Shown here: positions 1 through 8,700 of the stretch, one piece after another
Layout: every line of letters starts with the position of its first letter
How positions within the stretch are numbered: position 1 is the stretch's first letter
DNA from: CAZPXZ01 sp965219495
GTDB lineage: Bacteria; Pseudomonadota; Alphaproteobacteria; Rhodobacterales; CAZPXZ01
Reading direction: 5' to 3'
DNA: 64,000 nucleotides
Assembly: GCA_965219495.1 (NCBI GenBank)
Contig: OZ244777.1
Location: 3,658,001-3,722,000, forward strand
The notes under the pieces: generated by a model
Told to the model about the DNA's origin: nothing
Database searches by the model: none
What the model saw: only the letters and a program-made list of their open reading frames with translations
Made by a program: the position numbers and the translations under genes

Positions 1-9
1 CATCGCAGT

Positions 10-708
10 TCAACCATTGCTGTCATGGTCATCACCGTTCCGGGGCTCGGCGCCTTGCTTGAGACAACTCCTGAACCTGCACTGTGTCCGCTTCGCGCTC
101 ATTGTCCAGTGCCGGTCGATGGCGCGTTCAAGCTCGGTCAGATTCCCGATTTCTGCAATTCCAACCAATTCCTCATGCTCTCGGAGCGAGGCCTCCATGT
201 CGCCGGGATTCCACGGCATCTACACATACCTATTCTGAGCTTTGGCTACGACGGTGTCATACAGTTCGGCCAGCAACTTGTTTTCGCAGGCCTCTATCCA
301 AAGATGATGAAATGCCGCATCGCTTTCACGGAATTTCGGAACATCGTTCGAGGCAACTGCATCCCAGCCCTTCTGCAACGCGGCACGCAGCGCATCCAGC
401 ATCTCTTGATCTATGCCTTTCCCGCCAATCAATCGTATCGCCGCTTGCTCCAGGGCACTGCGGGTCTTGATGATCTCGTGGCAATCCTCTTCGGTGAGCT
501 GGGCGACATAATTTCCGCTGCGCGGCCTTACATCCACCAAACCCTTCTCTTCCAACCGTTTCAGAGCGTAGTTGATCGGCGTGACGCTGACCCCGAAGCG
601 TTGCGCCAGTTCTTCAACGTCAATCTTCTGGGCCGGCTCGAGACCGGGAGCAACCTCCACGATGAGTTGTCGAATTCGCCCAGCCAGCCGATTGCCTATA
701 GTCTCACC
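10..708 (-). pseudogene. GntR-family (FCD) transcriptional regulator, interrupted by an amber stop
   Basis: The reading has an N-terminal winged helix-turn-helix (AQRFGVSVTPINYALKRLEEKGLV) and a C-terminal FCD-type helical domain, the layout of FadR-subfamily GntR regulators. A TAG at 220-222 (minus strand) splits the FCD domain, and the same frame continues directly after it with 69 more residues of matching helical sequence. Upstream of the GTG at 658-660 the frame still reads like the first helix (GETIGNRLAGRIRQLI) back to about 708, but I see no ATG, GTG or TTG there before a stop. It lies after the HD gene on the same strand and was probably the local regulator of the ABC/RidA operon. 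A pseudogene is most likely; readthrough cannot be excluded. Confidence 0.75.
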
Positions 709-770
709 TAGGGGTTCGACCAGGATCCCTTCAGATTTTCGTGATCTACGAATTCTTTACAACACCTCCT

Positions 771-1379
771 TCACGTCACGACCTTTCCGTCTACCGGTTC
801 CAGCATGTCGGACCTCTCGAGAATTGCCCAAAATGCGTGGTCGGCGAAGTGAACGATCGTGTTTTCCAAACTGCGCGTTATCAGCTCTCCCTCTCCCGAA
901 TGTGCGCCGGCCGTATGCGCAACCGCCTCAGGCAGTCCAACCGTCAAGCAGATGTGGACGCCATAGACCGAATGCCGGATAGCGGGATGACCGGACGCCG
1001 ACGTGTTTTCTTTCCAGCGCCTCTGATTTGATGGCGAGAATTCAAAAGGTTTTCCAATGTCATGACAAAGCCCGCAGGCGATCAACAAGTCGCGGTTTAT
1101 GCGGCAATCGCCGACTACGGCTTCCAGTTTGTCGGCAAGCCCCAGAGACATTTGCGTGACGCCCCTGATATGCTCCACTTGGGTCTGTCCCCGAATGGGT
1201 GACGTTTCAGGGCCTCCAGAGCCAGCAATCTCCTCCACTGAACGAAACTCGCTCTGCGAAAGCGAGAGCGCCCACGCCTTGACAACCTTTTCGCGAAGGT
1301 CTTCATCCGAAATGAGTTTCAGCTCGGGGCCGAAGCTTTTTCGAACGCCGTCCACAAGTTCTTCCATTGACTTCCTCAT
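771..1379 (-). CDS. HD-domain protein (putative metal-dependent phosphohydrolase)
   Basis: 202 residues with the HD superfamily signature: His70, the His106-Asp107 pair in CGLCHDIGKP, further histidines at 136, 155 and 160, and Asp180 in VHFADH. These would bind one or two divalent metals, and such proteins usually hydrolyse phosphate esters or nucleotides. No other domain is visible. Its ATG overlaps the stop of the upstream RidA gene by four bases, so the two are probably translationally coupled and functionally linked. The substrate cannot be read from the sequence. Its place downstream of an ABC importer suggests it acts on the imported compound or a metabolite of it, but that is inference. 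Confidence 0.75.
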   Translation of the reverse strand: MRKSMEELVDGVRKSFGPELKLISDEDLREKVVKAWALSLSQSEFRSVEEIAGSGGPETSPIRGQTQVEHIRGVTQMSLGLADKLEAVVGDCRINRDLLIACGLCHDIGKPFEFSPSNQRRWKENTSASGHPAIRHSVYGVHICLTVGLPEAVAHTAGAHSGEGELITRSLENTIVHFADHAFWAILERSDMLEPVDGKVVT

Positions 1380-1786
1380 GCTGCACCGTTTGCTTCGTTC
1401 ACCACAGCGATGATCTCGGCCTCCAGACCAAGCGGGTCCGCGAGACTTGTTCCGAATGTGGATCGCGCAGGTGGCTGACCCGGAAAAAACTCGTAAAACG
1501 CTTCGTCAAATTCTGCAAAATCGTCAATGTTGCCCAAGAACAATGCAGACTTGACGACATTTTCAAAGCAACGACCGGAAGCCTTCGGAACCGCCGGCAG
1601 ATTCTCCATTGCCCGCCGGATCTGATTGCGAGTATCGCCTCCTGCAAACTGGCCGCTTGCAGGATCAACAGGAATTTGTCCGGAGGCAAAAATGATATCG
1701 CCATACCGTAGCACGGCATGAGAAGGGTGCGCGTCCAGCTGAGGAGCGTTCTCGGTGTGAAATACTTCCAGGTTCGTCCTTGTCAT
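1376..1786 (-). CDS. RidA family (YjgF/YER057c/UK114) protein
   Basis: 136 residues from the ATG at 1786; the frame is open further upstream but homology begins with MTRTNLEVF. Recognisable RidA features are GDIIFASGQIPVDPASG, the PPARST segment with Arg108 (equivalent to the catalytic arginine of RidA) and the closing LEAEIIAVV with Glu123. RidA deaminates reactive enamine and imine intermediates; related subfamilies occur in catabolic operons for nitrogen heterocycles and amino acids. The ENLPAVPKASG segment deviates somewhat from the usual NLKAVLEAAG. It sits between the second permease and the HD gene, overlapping the latter by ATGA, so it is part of the importer operon. This suggests the imported substrate is a nitrogen compound whose breakdown passes through an imine. 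Confidence 0.8.
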   Translation of the reverse strand: MTRTNLEVFHTENAPQLDAHPSHAVLRYGDIIFASGQIPVDPASGQFAGGDTRNQIRRAMENLPAVPKASGRCFENVVKSALFLGNIDDFAEFDEAFYEFFPGQPPARSTFGTSLADPLGLEAEIIAVVNEANGAA

Positions 1787-1894
1787 TGTATCCATCCAGT
1801 GCGGCTTCTTTTTGTAAATTTGAATGATGTTCCGGCAGGCCGGCTTCCAAACGCGTTGTCCAGCGAATTCATTGTACCGCAAGCGGGCTACAGG

Positions 1895-2770
1895 CTAATC
1901 AGGCTCATTTTGCGGGGCCCATCTCGTGTAATGGTTGAACATCCAGGTGATCGCAAAGTCCACCACGAGCGACGCGACCGTTATCCAGATTATTCCGATG
2001 ATGATCGTACCGAGCTCTTGAAACGCTATCAGCCTGAGAAAGGCTTGGCCCATCCCTCTCGGCGCACCAGCTAGTTCACTGACGATTTCAATTCCCCATG
2101 CTACGCCGATCGCGACACGGATTCCGCCTGCGAGTTCCGGCGTGATCGACTGCAAGACGACGGTTCGATAGATCCTTCGGTCATCGGCGCCTAGAGTCTT
2201 CGCAAAATTCGCCACCAACGGATCCAAGTTCCTGATGGCCGTTATTGCATTTATCGTAACCATCAAGCCCACATAAAAGACAACAACCCCAAGCTGTGCG
2301 CCTTGGGAAGGCCCCAGCCAAAGAACCGTAAAGGGAATTGCCGCTAACGGCGGTATTGTCCTCAAGACGCCAACTGGAACATCCATGAAGTAGAAAAAGC
2401 TGCGCCAGCGGGCCATCGCGAGCGCCAGCGCTACTCCTGCCGTCGTTCCAATCACGCCGCCGAGAAGCGTCTGCTGTATCGTGTAGAGCAGATGCGGCCA
2501 AAGCCCGCGATTTCCGCCTCCCTGAATCGCCAGCGTCTTGCTTTCGTACAAACGTTCTATCAGTCCCGGCCACAGAGAAATGGGCGGGGGTAGTCGATGC
2601 GGCCCCAGAGTCGCCGATATCATCGTCCAGACGACGAGTAGCAGGGCGGTGCCAATCAGCGTCCATAACGCCCGATCAGCGGACTCAAGGATCCTTTGTC
2701 CAGGTGACGATGCCCCCGGTGATGAGGGGGCATCGCCCTTCGGTAAGAATGAGCCCGAAGACTCAGCCAT
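1895..2770 (-). CDS. ABC transporter permease (SsuC/TauC type)
   Basis: 291 residues with about six membrane helices and the permease EAA loop, seen here as GADDRRIYRTVVLQSITPEL followed by AGGIRVAIGVAW, which contacts the ATPase. This is the binding-protein-dependent permease family of taurine, sulfonate and nitrate importers. The first 35 residues are Ser/Pro/Gly-rich and cytoplasmic. Its start overlaps the end of the binding-protein gene by eight bases. It pairs with the other permease at 4119-5012; two different permease subunits in one operon are less usual for this family, which often uses homodimers, and imply a heterodimeric channel. Confidence 0.85.
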   Translation of the reverse strand: MAESSGSFLPKGDAPSSPGASSPGQRILESADRALWTLIGTALLLVVWTMISATLGPHRLPPPISLWPGLIERLYESKTLAIQGGGNRGLWPHLLYTIQQTLLGGVIGTTAGVALALAMARWRSFFYFMDVPVGVLRTIPPLAAIPFTVLWLGPSQGAQLGVVVFYVGLMVTINAITAIRNLDPLVANFAKTLGADDRRIYRTVVLQSITPELAGGIRVAIGVAWGIEIVSELAGAPRGMGQAFLRLIAFQELGTIIIGIIWITVASLVVDFAITWMFNHYTRWAPQNEPD

Positions 2771-4091
2771 TCGCCAATGCTAGCGCATGTTTTGCAAAGG
2801 CCGCCGCGTCGAGATAGTTCAGGTAGCCATAGTGTTCCTCGGCCTTGGACAGCCAGTGCTCGACCATACCGCGTTTCTCGTCATCAAGTCCTTCCAAAGC
2901 GGACTTGACTTCGGCGACGGTGGAGTCGGTTTCCGCCTTGAGAGCTTCCATTTCATGGTAGATATCATGGGCGACAACGAAATCCTCCCAAGAGTATTCG
3001 CCTTCCCCCCACGTACCAAGCCCCTCGTGAAGATTCACCGCCGAGCCCACCACATATTCTACGCTGAGAGGATTGTCGGGATTGTCGAATATGTCCTTCT
3101 GCATTTCGAACGTCAGGAACGGATCGAGCGAGGAATACACGACACGCCCCGTTTCGACATCGAAAGTGGTTCCCGCCGCGCTGTTCAGGTACGGCACGTG
3201 GATCGCCAATGCGGCGTCCGGATCGTCATTGATCAGCTTGTTGATACGGAAGCTAACCGAAGTCAGGCGAAGTGCCGTGTCACGATTGTCATTTACCCAC
3301 TCTTCCGTTGCATGCCACCCACCATAGACTACGGCTCGCAATTCTTCGGAATCGGCTGTTGGCGCCGCGTTGTCGGCAAGATCGCCAGACGTTAGTATCG
3401 CCTTGAAACCACCAACTTCGAGCGTCAAGCGCGACGGCACGCCACCGACCTGAAAGTCGGCGCGGCCAGCTTCCATCAACCGGGTTGTATTGGCATCAGG
3501 CGCAACGGTTACTTCCATGTCTTCCAGGGTCAAGCCAGCCTTGCTCAGGGAAAGGTCGATGAATCCCTTGATGGCCGCCTCAGCAGGAAACGCGAATCGT
3601 TTGCCCCTCATCTGCTCCACTGTCATGCGGAAAGCGTCTTCGGACGATGCTCCGTCAGCGCGAAATTCTTTGAAGCTCTTGTAGCCGGCGCCCGGCTGGG
3701 CCATCAGCGCATACCCCAGAAAAAGATCGCCAATAGTGAATTGCACCGACTTGGGAAGCGACGCAACGGCAGGCATAAAGCCCTGTGGAACAAAGCTCAC
3801 GATATCGTGGTTTCCGGCCGCGATGATTGGAACCGCCTGATCGGCGCTTGACAGCATGGTGCCTTGGCCATCGGGTGCGAAGGTAATTCCCACATCCTTG
3901 AAGTAACCATTGGCAAGGCCGATGGATGCTTGGCTATGGTCGAAGTAGGGAAGAAGAACCGCCCTGACCGTCACTTCCTCGATCACCGGTTCGGCCATAT
4001 CCTGCGATACGGCCGTGCTTGAGAGGAAGCCATGTGCAAATGCGGCCACGATTAAAATCGCCGGCACTTTTCGAAGTGTTGACTGGTACAT
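2763..4091 (-). CDS. ABC transporter substrate-binding protein (NrtA/SsuA/NMT1-like) with C-terminal extension
   Basis: 442 residues with a cleavable signal peptide (hydrophobic AILIVAAFAHGFLSSTAVS, cleavage near residue 29). The mature part has the periplasmic binding protein features of the taurine/nitrate group: HSQASIGLANGYFKDVGITF near the start, then PIIAAGNHDIVSFVPQG. It is over 100 residues longer than typical family members (about 320-340); the extra part is a C-terminal helical tail rich in Glu, Lys and Ala. It is flanked by the two permease genes. Nitrogen or sulfur compounds are the usual ligands, and the operon partners favour a nitrogen compound. The ligand itself cannot be identified. 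Confidence 0.8.
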   Translation of the reverse strand: MYQSTLRKVPAILIVAAFAHGFLSSTAVSQDMAEPVIEEVTVRAVLLPYFDHSQASIGLANGYFKDVGITFAPDGQGTMLSSADQAVPIIAAGNHDIVSFVPQGFMPAVASLPKSVQFTIGDLFLGYALMAQPGAGYKSFKEFRADGASSEDAFRMTVEQMRGKRFAFPAEAAIKGFIDLSLSKAGLTLEDMEVTVAPDANTTRLMEAGRADFQVGGVPSRLTLEVGGFKAILTSGDLADNAAPTADSEELRAVVYGGWHATEEWVNDNRDTALRLTSVSFRINKLINDDPDAALAIHVPYLNSAAGTTFDVETGRVVYSSLDPFLTFEMQKDIFDNPDNPLSVEYVVGSAVNLHEGLGTWGEGEYSWEDFVVAHDIYHEMEALKAETDSTVAEVKSALEGLDDEKRGMVEHWLSKAEEHYGYLNYLDAAAFAKHALALANG

Positions 4092-4118
4092 TGATTTATT
4101 CCTTTCTCTTGATTGAAT

Positions 4119-5012
4119 CTACTGCTGCTGGTTATCCACTGAAGGTGACCATCTGTTCAGATATCTTATCGCTCGAACGACGAAATAGTCGATGATCAGC
4201 GTGTAGATCATGATCAGCATAACGATCAGGATCATCCGGTCGGTAGCCGAATACTGTTCTGACAAGGTGAGAATGCGGCCGACGCCGGACGGCGCGGCAA
4301 GCAGTTCCGCGCCAATTAAGAGAGCCCAGGCGATACCCACGATGACGCGTACCCCCCCCGTGATCTCCGGCACTATCGCCGGGAACACGACCGTCCGGTA
4401 AACGCGCCATCTGGAAGCGCCCAGTGTTCGCGCAAAGTTCTGGATCAGCGGAGGAACATTTCTGACTGCGGCGATCGTGTTGACGAGCAGCATCGAAAAG
4501 ACGCCGAAGGCGATATATGAAACCACCCCCGTGTTGGTGCCGCCAAACCAAGTCAGGAAGAGCGGGATCAGTGCGAACAACGGAATGGCCCGAATGAGCA
4601 GAAGCGGCGTTTGAAACAACTTCTGCAAGTATTGATTCATGCCGAGCAGAAGCCCTGTGCCAAGACCAAGCGCACCGCCAATGGCCAAGCCGACCGCGAG
4701 CCGGAGCGCGCTGTCGAAGGAATGGACAAGTATGACTTCAATCGCATTCCGATATGTCAGTTCCGCCCCAGGGCCCTTGTAGACGCCAAGACCCTCGATG
4801 CCGGCAAGAACCTGCCATGGATAAGGAAGGACGATCTGCGGACGGGAGAATGTCAACGTCACGATCCAAGAGCTGAAAATCCAGATGGCAAACATTGTCA
4901 CTACCGCGAAGATCCTGAACTTGGCCTCGGGTCTTTCGTACCATGGCAGGGGAATATCGCGTGTTCCCGCACCGTCCATGTCAATTCGAACTTGCCTTGC
5001 CAGGTCGGTCAT
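4119..5012 (-). CDS. ABC transporter permease (SsuC/TauC type)
   Basis: 297 residues, about six membrane helices, with the EAA loop GASRWRVYRTVVFPAIVPEI and then TGGVRVIVGIAWALLIGAELL. A cytoplasmic N-terminal stretch of about 30 residues precedes the first helix (FRIFAVVTMFAIWIFSSWIV). It overlaps the upstream ATPase gene by four bases (ATGA) and lies 27 bases before the binding-protein gene. Its sequence is clearly different from the second permease of the operon, so the channel is probably a heterodimer. Confidence 0.85.
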   Translation of the reverse strand: MTDLARQVRIDMDGAGTRDIPLPWYERPEAKFRIFAVVTMFAIWIFSSWIVTLTFSRPQIVLPYPWQVLAGIEGLGVYKGPGAELTYRNAIEVILVHSFDSALRLAVGLAIGGALGLGTGLLLGMNQYLQKLFQTPLLLIRAIPLFALIPLFLTWFGGTNTGVVSYIAFGVFSMLLVNTIAAVRNVPPLIQNFARTLGASRWRVYRTVVFPAIVPEITGGVRVIVGIAWALLIGAELLAAPSGVGRILTLSEQYSATDRMILIVMLIMIYTLIIDYFVVRAIRYLNRWSPSVDNQQQ

Positions 5013-5797
5013 TGCCTAGGAGCCAGCTTCGCTCTCCTGGGACGGTTTTCAATTTCATTGGAAATGAGCTGTCGCATTTCGTTGAATTCCTTTGAAAACC
5101 TGTGTTTCTGAGTGCGCGGCCGGTCGAACGGAACGTCATGAATGTTCGAAATCGTACCCTGATCCATCACCACGATGCGATCAGCGAGAAACACCGCCTC
5201 TTCAATGTCGTGTGTGACAAAGAACACCGTCTTCGGTTGCTCCGACAACACTCGCAGCAGTTCATGCTGCAACTCGCACTTGGTTGAATAGTCCAGAGCA
5301 CCGTAAGGTTCGTCCATGAACAGGACGCGGGGTTCGTTCGCCAAGACCACTGCGACCTGGCACCGTTTCTTCATTCCTCCCGACAGCTCCTTCGGCCAGA
5401 AGTCCGCAAAGGCCTCAAGTCCGACAAGACGCAACCACTTGAGGGCAATTTCCTTGCGTTCGTTTCTGGGTATGCCTTGGACCTCGAGACCGTATTCGAC
5501 GTTTCGCCGCACGCTCCGCCACATGAAAAGCGCATCCTGCTGAAACACAACGCCCCGTTCCCTTCCCGGACCGTTGACGGTTTCGCCATTGACGAGAACT
5601 TGGCCCGAGGTCGGCGAACTGAGACCCGAGATTATGTTGAGCAGCGTCGTCTTGCCACAACCGGAGGTGCCCACGACTGTGACGAACTCATTGTCGTCGA
5701 TGGAAAGACTCACGTTGTCAAGCGCCACAAAGGTCTCTTTGCCGCGATGGAAGTGCTTCGACAGCCCCGAAACCGCTATGTTGGCGGCTTTTTTCAT
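5009..5797 (-). CDS. ABC transporter ATP-binding protein (TauB/SsuB/NrtD type)
   Basis: 262 residues from the ATG at 5797 (MKKAANIAVSGLSKHF); the frame is open further upstream but that part is not homologous. Walker A is GTSGCGKTT, the signature is LSGGMKKRCQVAVVLA, and Walker B is VLFMDEPYGALD followed by the switch His in FFVTHDIEEA. This is the first gene of the minus-strand operon and energises the importer. Its signature motif has GGMKKR instead of the common GGMRQR. The transporter would act in the inner membrane. A weak AGG precedes the start. Confidence 0.88.
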   Translation of the reverse strand: MKKAANIAVSGLSKHFHRGKETFVALDNVSLSIDDNEFVTVVGTSGCGKTTLLNIISGLSSPTSGQVLVNGETVNGPGRERGVVFQQDALFMWRSVRRNVEYGLEVQGIPRNERKEIALKWLRLVGLEAFADFWPKELSGGMKKRCQVAVVLANEPRVLFMDEPYGALDYSTKCELQHELLRVLSEQPKTVFFVTHDIEEAVFLADRIVVMDQGTISNIHDVPFDRPRTQKHRFSKEFNEMRQLISNEIENRPRRAKLAPRQ

Positions 5798-5808
5798 ACG
5801 GACTTTGC

Positions 5809-5827
5809 CTGATATTTCATATTTCAG
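5809..5827. promoter_or_regulatory. Candidate operator upstream of the ABC/RidA operon
   Basis: CTGATATTTCATATTTCAG is a 19-base imperfect palindrome (14 of 19 positions symmetric) lying 12 bases before the ATPase start, in an AT-rich island in otherwise GC-rich DNA. A TTGACA hexamer on the minus strand (5852-5857) lies just upstream. It is a plausible site for the operon's GntR regulator, now itself broken at 10-708. No binding consensus for that regulator is known to me, so this is only a candidate. Confidence 0.3.
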
Positions 5828-5857
5828 AACGCTAATTAACGCTGGGTCGATTGTCAA

Positions 5858-6676
5858 TCGCGATCTACAAGACTGATGAACTTCGAAGCCGCCGTCGTGC
5901 CAGAGCGCAATCCCGCAAGGGAACAAATTGTGCGCAGGGGACGGTGTTCACCCTGGGCGAGCGTTGCAAATCTCGCAGTGAACGCTGCGCATGCCTCGAA
6001 ATCAGCGATGCGGGAGCCGACCTTCCACAAAGTAGGGAAACGCCGACGACGGGACGGGAAGAAAAGCGACGTGCGCACCGGTCCGTGTTCAGTGCGTGCT
6101 TTGGCGGCGCGCATTCGCCTTGGTTCCAGCCCTTCCCTCCAGTGACTCCGCAGCAACCAAAACTCCCTTGTTCGCCACGATCAGCGGTACCATTGCTGAA
6201 TCCGACTGCTTCAATGCGTTCATCCCAGAATCAGACGATCTCCTTTCTTCTGCAGCTCAGGTATGACGGCCAGGGCAATTTGAAGCCTTCCCGAGCCCCG
6301 GCGTGGGGTGTGGGTGCGTCCCTGGATTCCTCAGACAACGCGGAGTCCGGCAAACCCTCACCATTGCGTTTCTGCAGGTGTTGCCTTCGGCAGATGAGAA
6401 TACCTCGGCACTTCGGATCATATCATTTTCGATGCTCGATCGTCCGGCCACACGCGCCGCTGCCGGCGCTTCGCCTACATCCCCGGGGGGATGTGGGCGC
6501 ACGGCTTGCGGTGGAAGCAGTGGTTAGCCTTTCCTTTCTACCGGACTGCACCGGCCGCCCTGCGCCAGTCAGGTCGGCGCTCCCCATCCTGATTGCCGCG
6601 GAGTCTTGCGTTGATTGTCGTTCAACATGCGATACCATGCCACGGCGCAGGTAATCCTGCGGAACGGGGAGCAGAC
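5858..6676. other. About 820 bases with no supported gene
   Basis: Several overlapping open frames of 60-270 codons occur on both strands, but none has recognisable domains, consistent composition or a convincing ribosome site. A short inverted repeat with arms ACATCCCC and GGGGATGT lies near 6477-6494. The stretch may hold the promoter of the methyltransferase gene that follows, or degraded sequence. Confidence 0.4.
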
Positions 6677-7597
6677 ATGCCGCAAGCGCCGGTCAGTCGC
6701 GCCCGCGCCCGTGGAAGCCGCACCGCCGAGCTTGTGGCGGTGAGCCGCGCGAGACACCTTCTGAAGCACGACAGGCCCTACGTGTTCGAAGACCCATACG
6801 CGATTCACTTCGTCGGGGATCTATGGCGCCGGGTGCTCGGATCACGCGTGCTCGACGCGCTGTTCTCGAAAGTCTTGGTGAAGAAGCTCATGCCCATCAC
6901 CACCCAGCACCTGACCCGGGCCCGCTTCGCCGAGGAGTGCCTCGAAGAATCGGCACGCAACGGGGTGACGCAATACGTGATCCTCGGGTCCGGCTTCGAC
7001 ACGTTCGCCTTCCGCCGCCCGGACCTCGGCGTGACGGTGTTCGAGGTCGATCTGGCCGCCACCATCGACTTGAAGAAGGAACGCCTCGCGGGCGCGAACA
7101 TGACATGCCCCGGCTCGCTGCATTTCGTTCCCTTCGACTTCGAGAAGGGCGACCTCCGGACCGCGCTTGTCGCGGCCGGGCTCAACCCCGCCAAGGCGTC
7201 GTTCTTCAACTGGATGGGCGTTACCTATTACCTCACCGGGAGCGCCGTTCTCGACAATCTGGACCGCTTGGCGACAGTCGGGGGGCCGGGCTCGGAAGTT
7301 GTATTCGACTATCTGATCGCGGCCGAGTGCGTGCCGCCGGAAGACCGCGCGCTGTTCGATGCGATGATGACGTTCGTGGAGAAGCGGGGCGAGCCCATGA
7401 TTTCGCGCTTCGATCCGGCCAAGGCTGGAGCCGTTCTGAACCCTCAAGGCCTGTGGGAAGTCGTTCGCAACGAATCGCCCGCGGAGCATCGACGGCGGTA
7501 TCTGGGAGCACGAACCGACGTTCCACCCCTTGCCCCCATTACCTGGTTCCTGCATTTGCGGAAGAGCGCTACCGGCGCATCGCCGACACCGCCCTGA
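6677..7597 (+). CDS. Class I SAM-dependent methyltransferase (PPM1/leucine carboxyl methyltransferase-like, TIGR00027 type)
   Basis: 306 residues from the ATG at 6677, preceded by GGGGAGCAG as ribosome site. The order is typical of the family: SRTAELVAVSRARH near the N-terminus, the SAM-binding glycine motif VILGSGFDTFAFR near residue 115, an acidic VFEVDLAATID following it, and a YYLTGSAVLDNL segment later. Members are thought to methylate small acids or polyketide-like products; the founding eukaryotic enzymes methylate a protein carboxyl terminus. The gene stands alone between a non-coding stretch and decayed genes, so neither substrate nor pathway can be told. Confidence 0.75.
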   Translation: MPQAPVSRARARGSRTAELVAVSRARHLLKHDRPYVFEDPYAIHFVGDLWRRVLGSRVLDALFSKVLVKKLMPITTQHLTRARFAEECLEESARNGVTQYVILGSGFDTFAFRRPDLGVTVFEVDLAATIDLKKERLAGANMTCPGSLHFVPFDFEKGDLRTALVAAGLNPAKASFFNWMGVTYYLTGSAVLDNLDRLATVGGPGSEVVFDYLIAAECVPPEDRALFDAMMTFVEKRGEPMISRFDPAKAGAVLNPQGLWEVVRNESPAEHRRRYLGARTDVPPLAPITWFLHLRKSATGASPTPP

Positions 7598-7688
7598 CAA
7601 GACTCAAACGACGGAAGGAAAGATGGTAACAGCGGAAATGAGGAACGAGCCAACCCCGAACGGCTCGACCAACTTCAATCCACAGGAG

Positions 7689-7905
7689 ATGTAGTGGAAG
7701 CCGGCGCGATTCGAAGGGATCTCGATCAAAGTACTGTATGAGGACTCGTACAAGGGCGAGATGACGTGCCTGCTCAAGTGGGAGCCCGGAGCAAGCCCGT
7801 CCTTTCACCGCACCCCGAGATCGAGCAAATCTACGTCATCGAAGTCTTGTTCGAGGACCACGACGGCATCGCGCGTGGCGGCGAGCGCGCCGGCGAGTAC
7901 GTATG
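7689..7905 (+). pseudogene. ChrR-like cupin remnant
   Basis: A good ribosome site (AGGAG) leads to ATG at 7689 followed at once by TAG (7692-7694). The frame then reads a cupin of the anti-sigma ChrR type: a YKGEMTCLLKWEPGASPSFH segment, then, after a frameshift near 7815, IEQIYVIEV, DHDGIARGG and AGEYVWR. The metal-binding H-x-H of the cupin is reduced to HR. The gene ends abruptly near 7905 where it runs in frame into the methylase remnant. Dead by an early stop, a frameshift and truncation. Confidence 0.7.
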
Positions 7906-8700
7906 GCGAAGGAGGCGGGGGCTCGACGAGCGGTTTGTCAAAGTTCTCGAAGATGCGGGGAAGCTTATTGCGGCGGAAAGCTTCTTCGACTGGCGGATGT
8001 CGTTTCCGGGCGTCCGGTCGAATTGGGAAGACGCCGACTTGCATGGCGGTTTCGATGCAAGTATCGGCAATCCACCGTGGGATCGGACAAGGCTGCAACA
8101 AGTCGAATGGTTTGCGGCGCGGCGGCGTGAAATTTCTTTGGCGCGACGGGCAGCAGACCGAAAGCGGACGATCGCCGATTTGGAAAAGGCCGGGGATCCT
8201 CTCGCACAGGCAATCGCGCTGGCCGATGAACGGGCGGCAGCCGGGGCTCGCCTCGCGCAGACCTGCGGAGACGATCCGCTGCTGTCCGGAGGTTGCGGAA
8301 TCCTTACGCCTTGTTCGTCGAACGTGCGATGACCCTTGCAGATTCGAACGGCATGGTCGGGTTGCTCACCCCGCTCGGCATTGCTTCAGACAAGACATTG
8401 GCGAAATTCTTCAAGTGCATAGCAACCGAGCGCACATTGAAGGCGTTGTAAGATTTTGAGAACAAAAGAGTCTTTTTTCCCGATGTGCATGCGTCGTTCA
8501 AGTTCTGCGTTCTCGTTGCAAGTTCGTCGCCGACGGAGTAGGGAGCCAAGCGCCTATTCTATCTTCACAATGTAGCCGAATTCGACGATCCGGATCGTTG
8601 CTTTGCGCTGACGGCGAAGGATATTTTCAACGTGAATCCGAACACTGGCGGGGCGCCGATATTTTGCGCCCGGCGAGACGCGGAACTGACAACCACAATT
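7906..8700 (+). pseudogene. Eco57I-like N6-adenine DNA methylase remnant (restriction-modification or BREX/DISARM-type)
   Basis: The frame carries the adenine-methylase motif IV as GGFDASIGNPPWDR, then LQQVEWFAARR, a long helical stretch and, after a frameshift near 8290, YALFVERAMTLADSNGMVGL and LTPLGIASDKTLAKFFK. In-frame TAA (8449-8451) and TAG (8539-8541) follow, with family sequence (DFENKRVFFPDVHASFKFC) continuing beyond them to about 8700. This is the catalytic middle of a methylase that in intact systems is over 1000 residues long. Both ends are missing: the 5' end is fused to the cupin remnant and the 3' end abuts the convergent gene at 8699. Known relatives are stand-alone restriction-methylases or methylases of multi-gene defence systems. 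Confidence 0.75.

Noticed and set aside
5851..6654. A 267-codon plus-strand frame in the gap before the methyltransferase.
   Set aside because: No ribosome site, low-complexity Ser/Pro/Arg composition, and no motif; overlapping frames of similar length exist on both strands.
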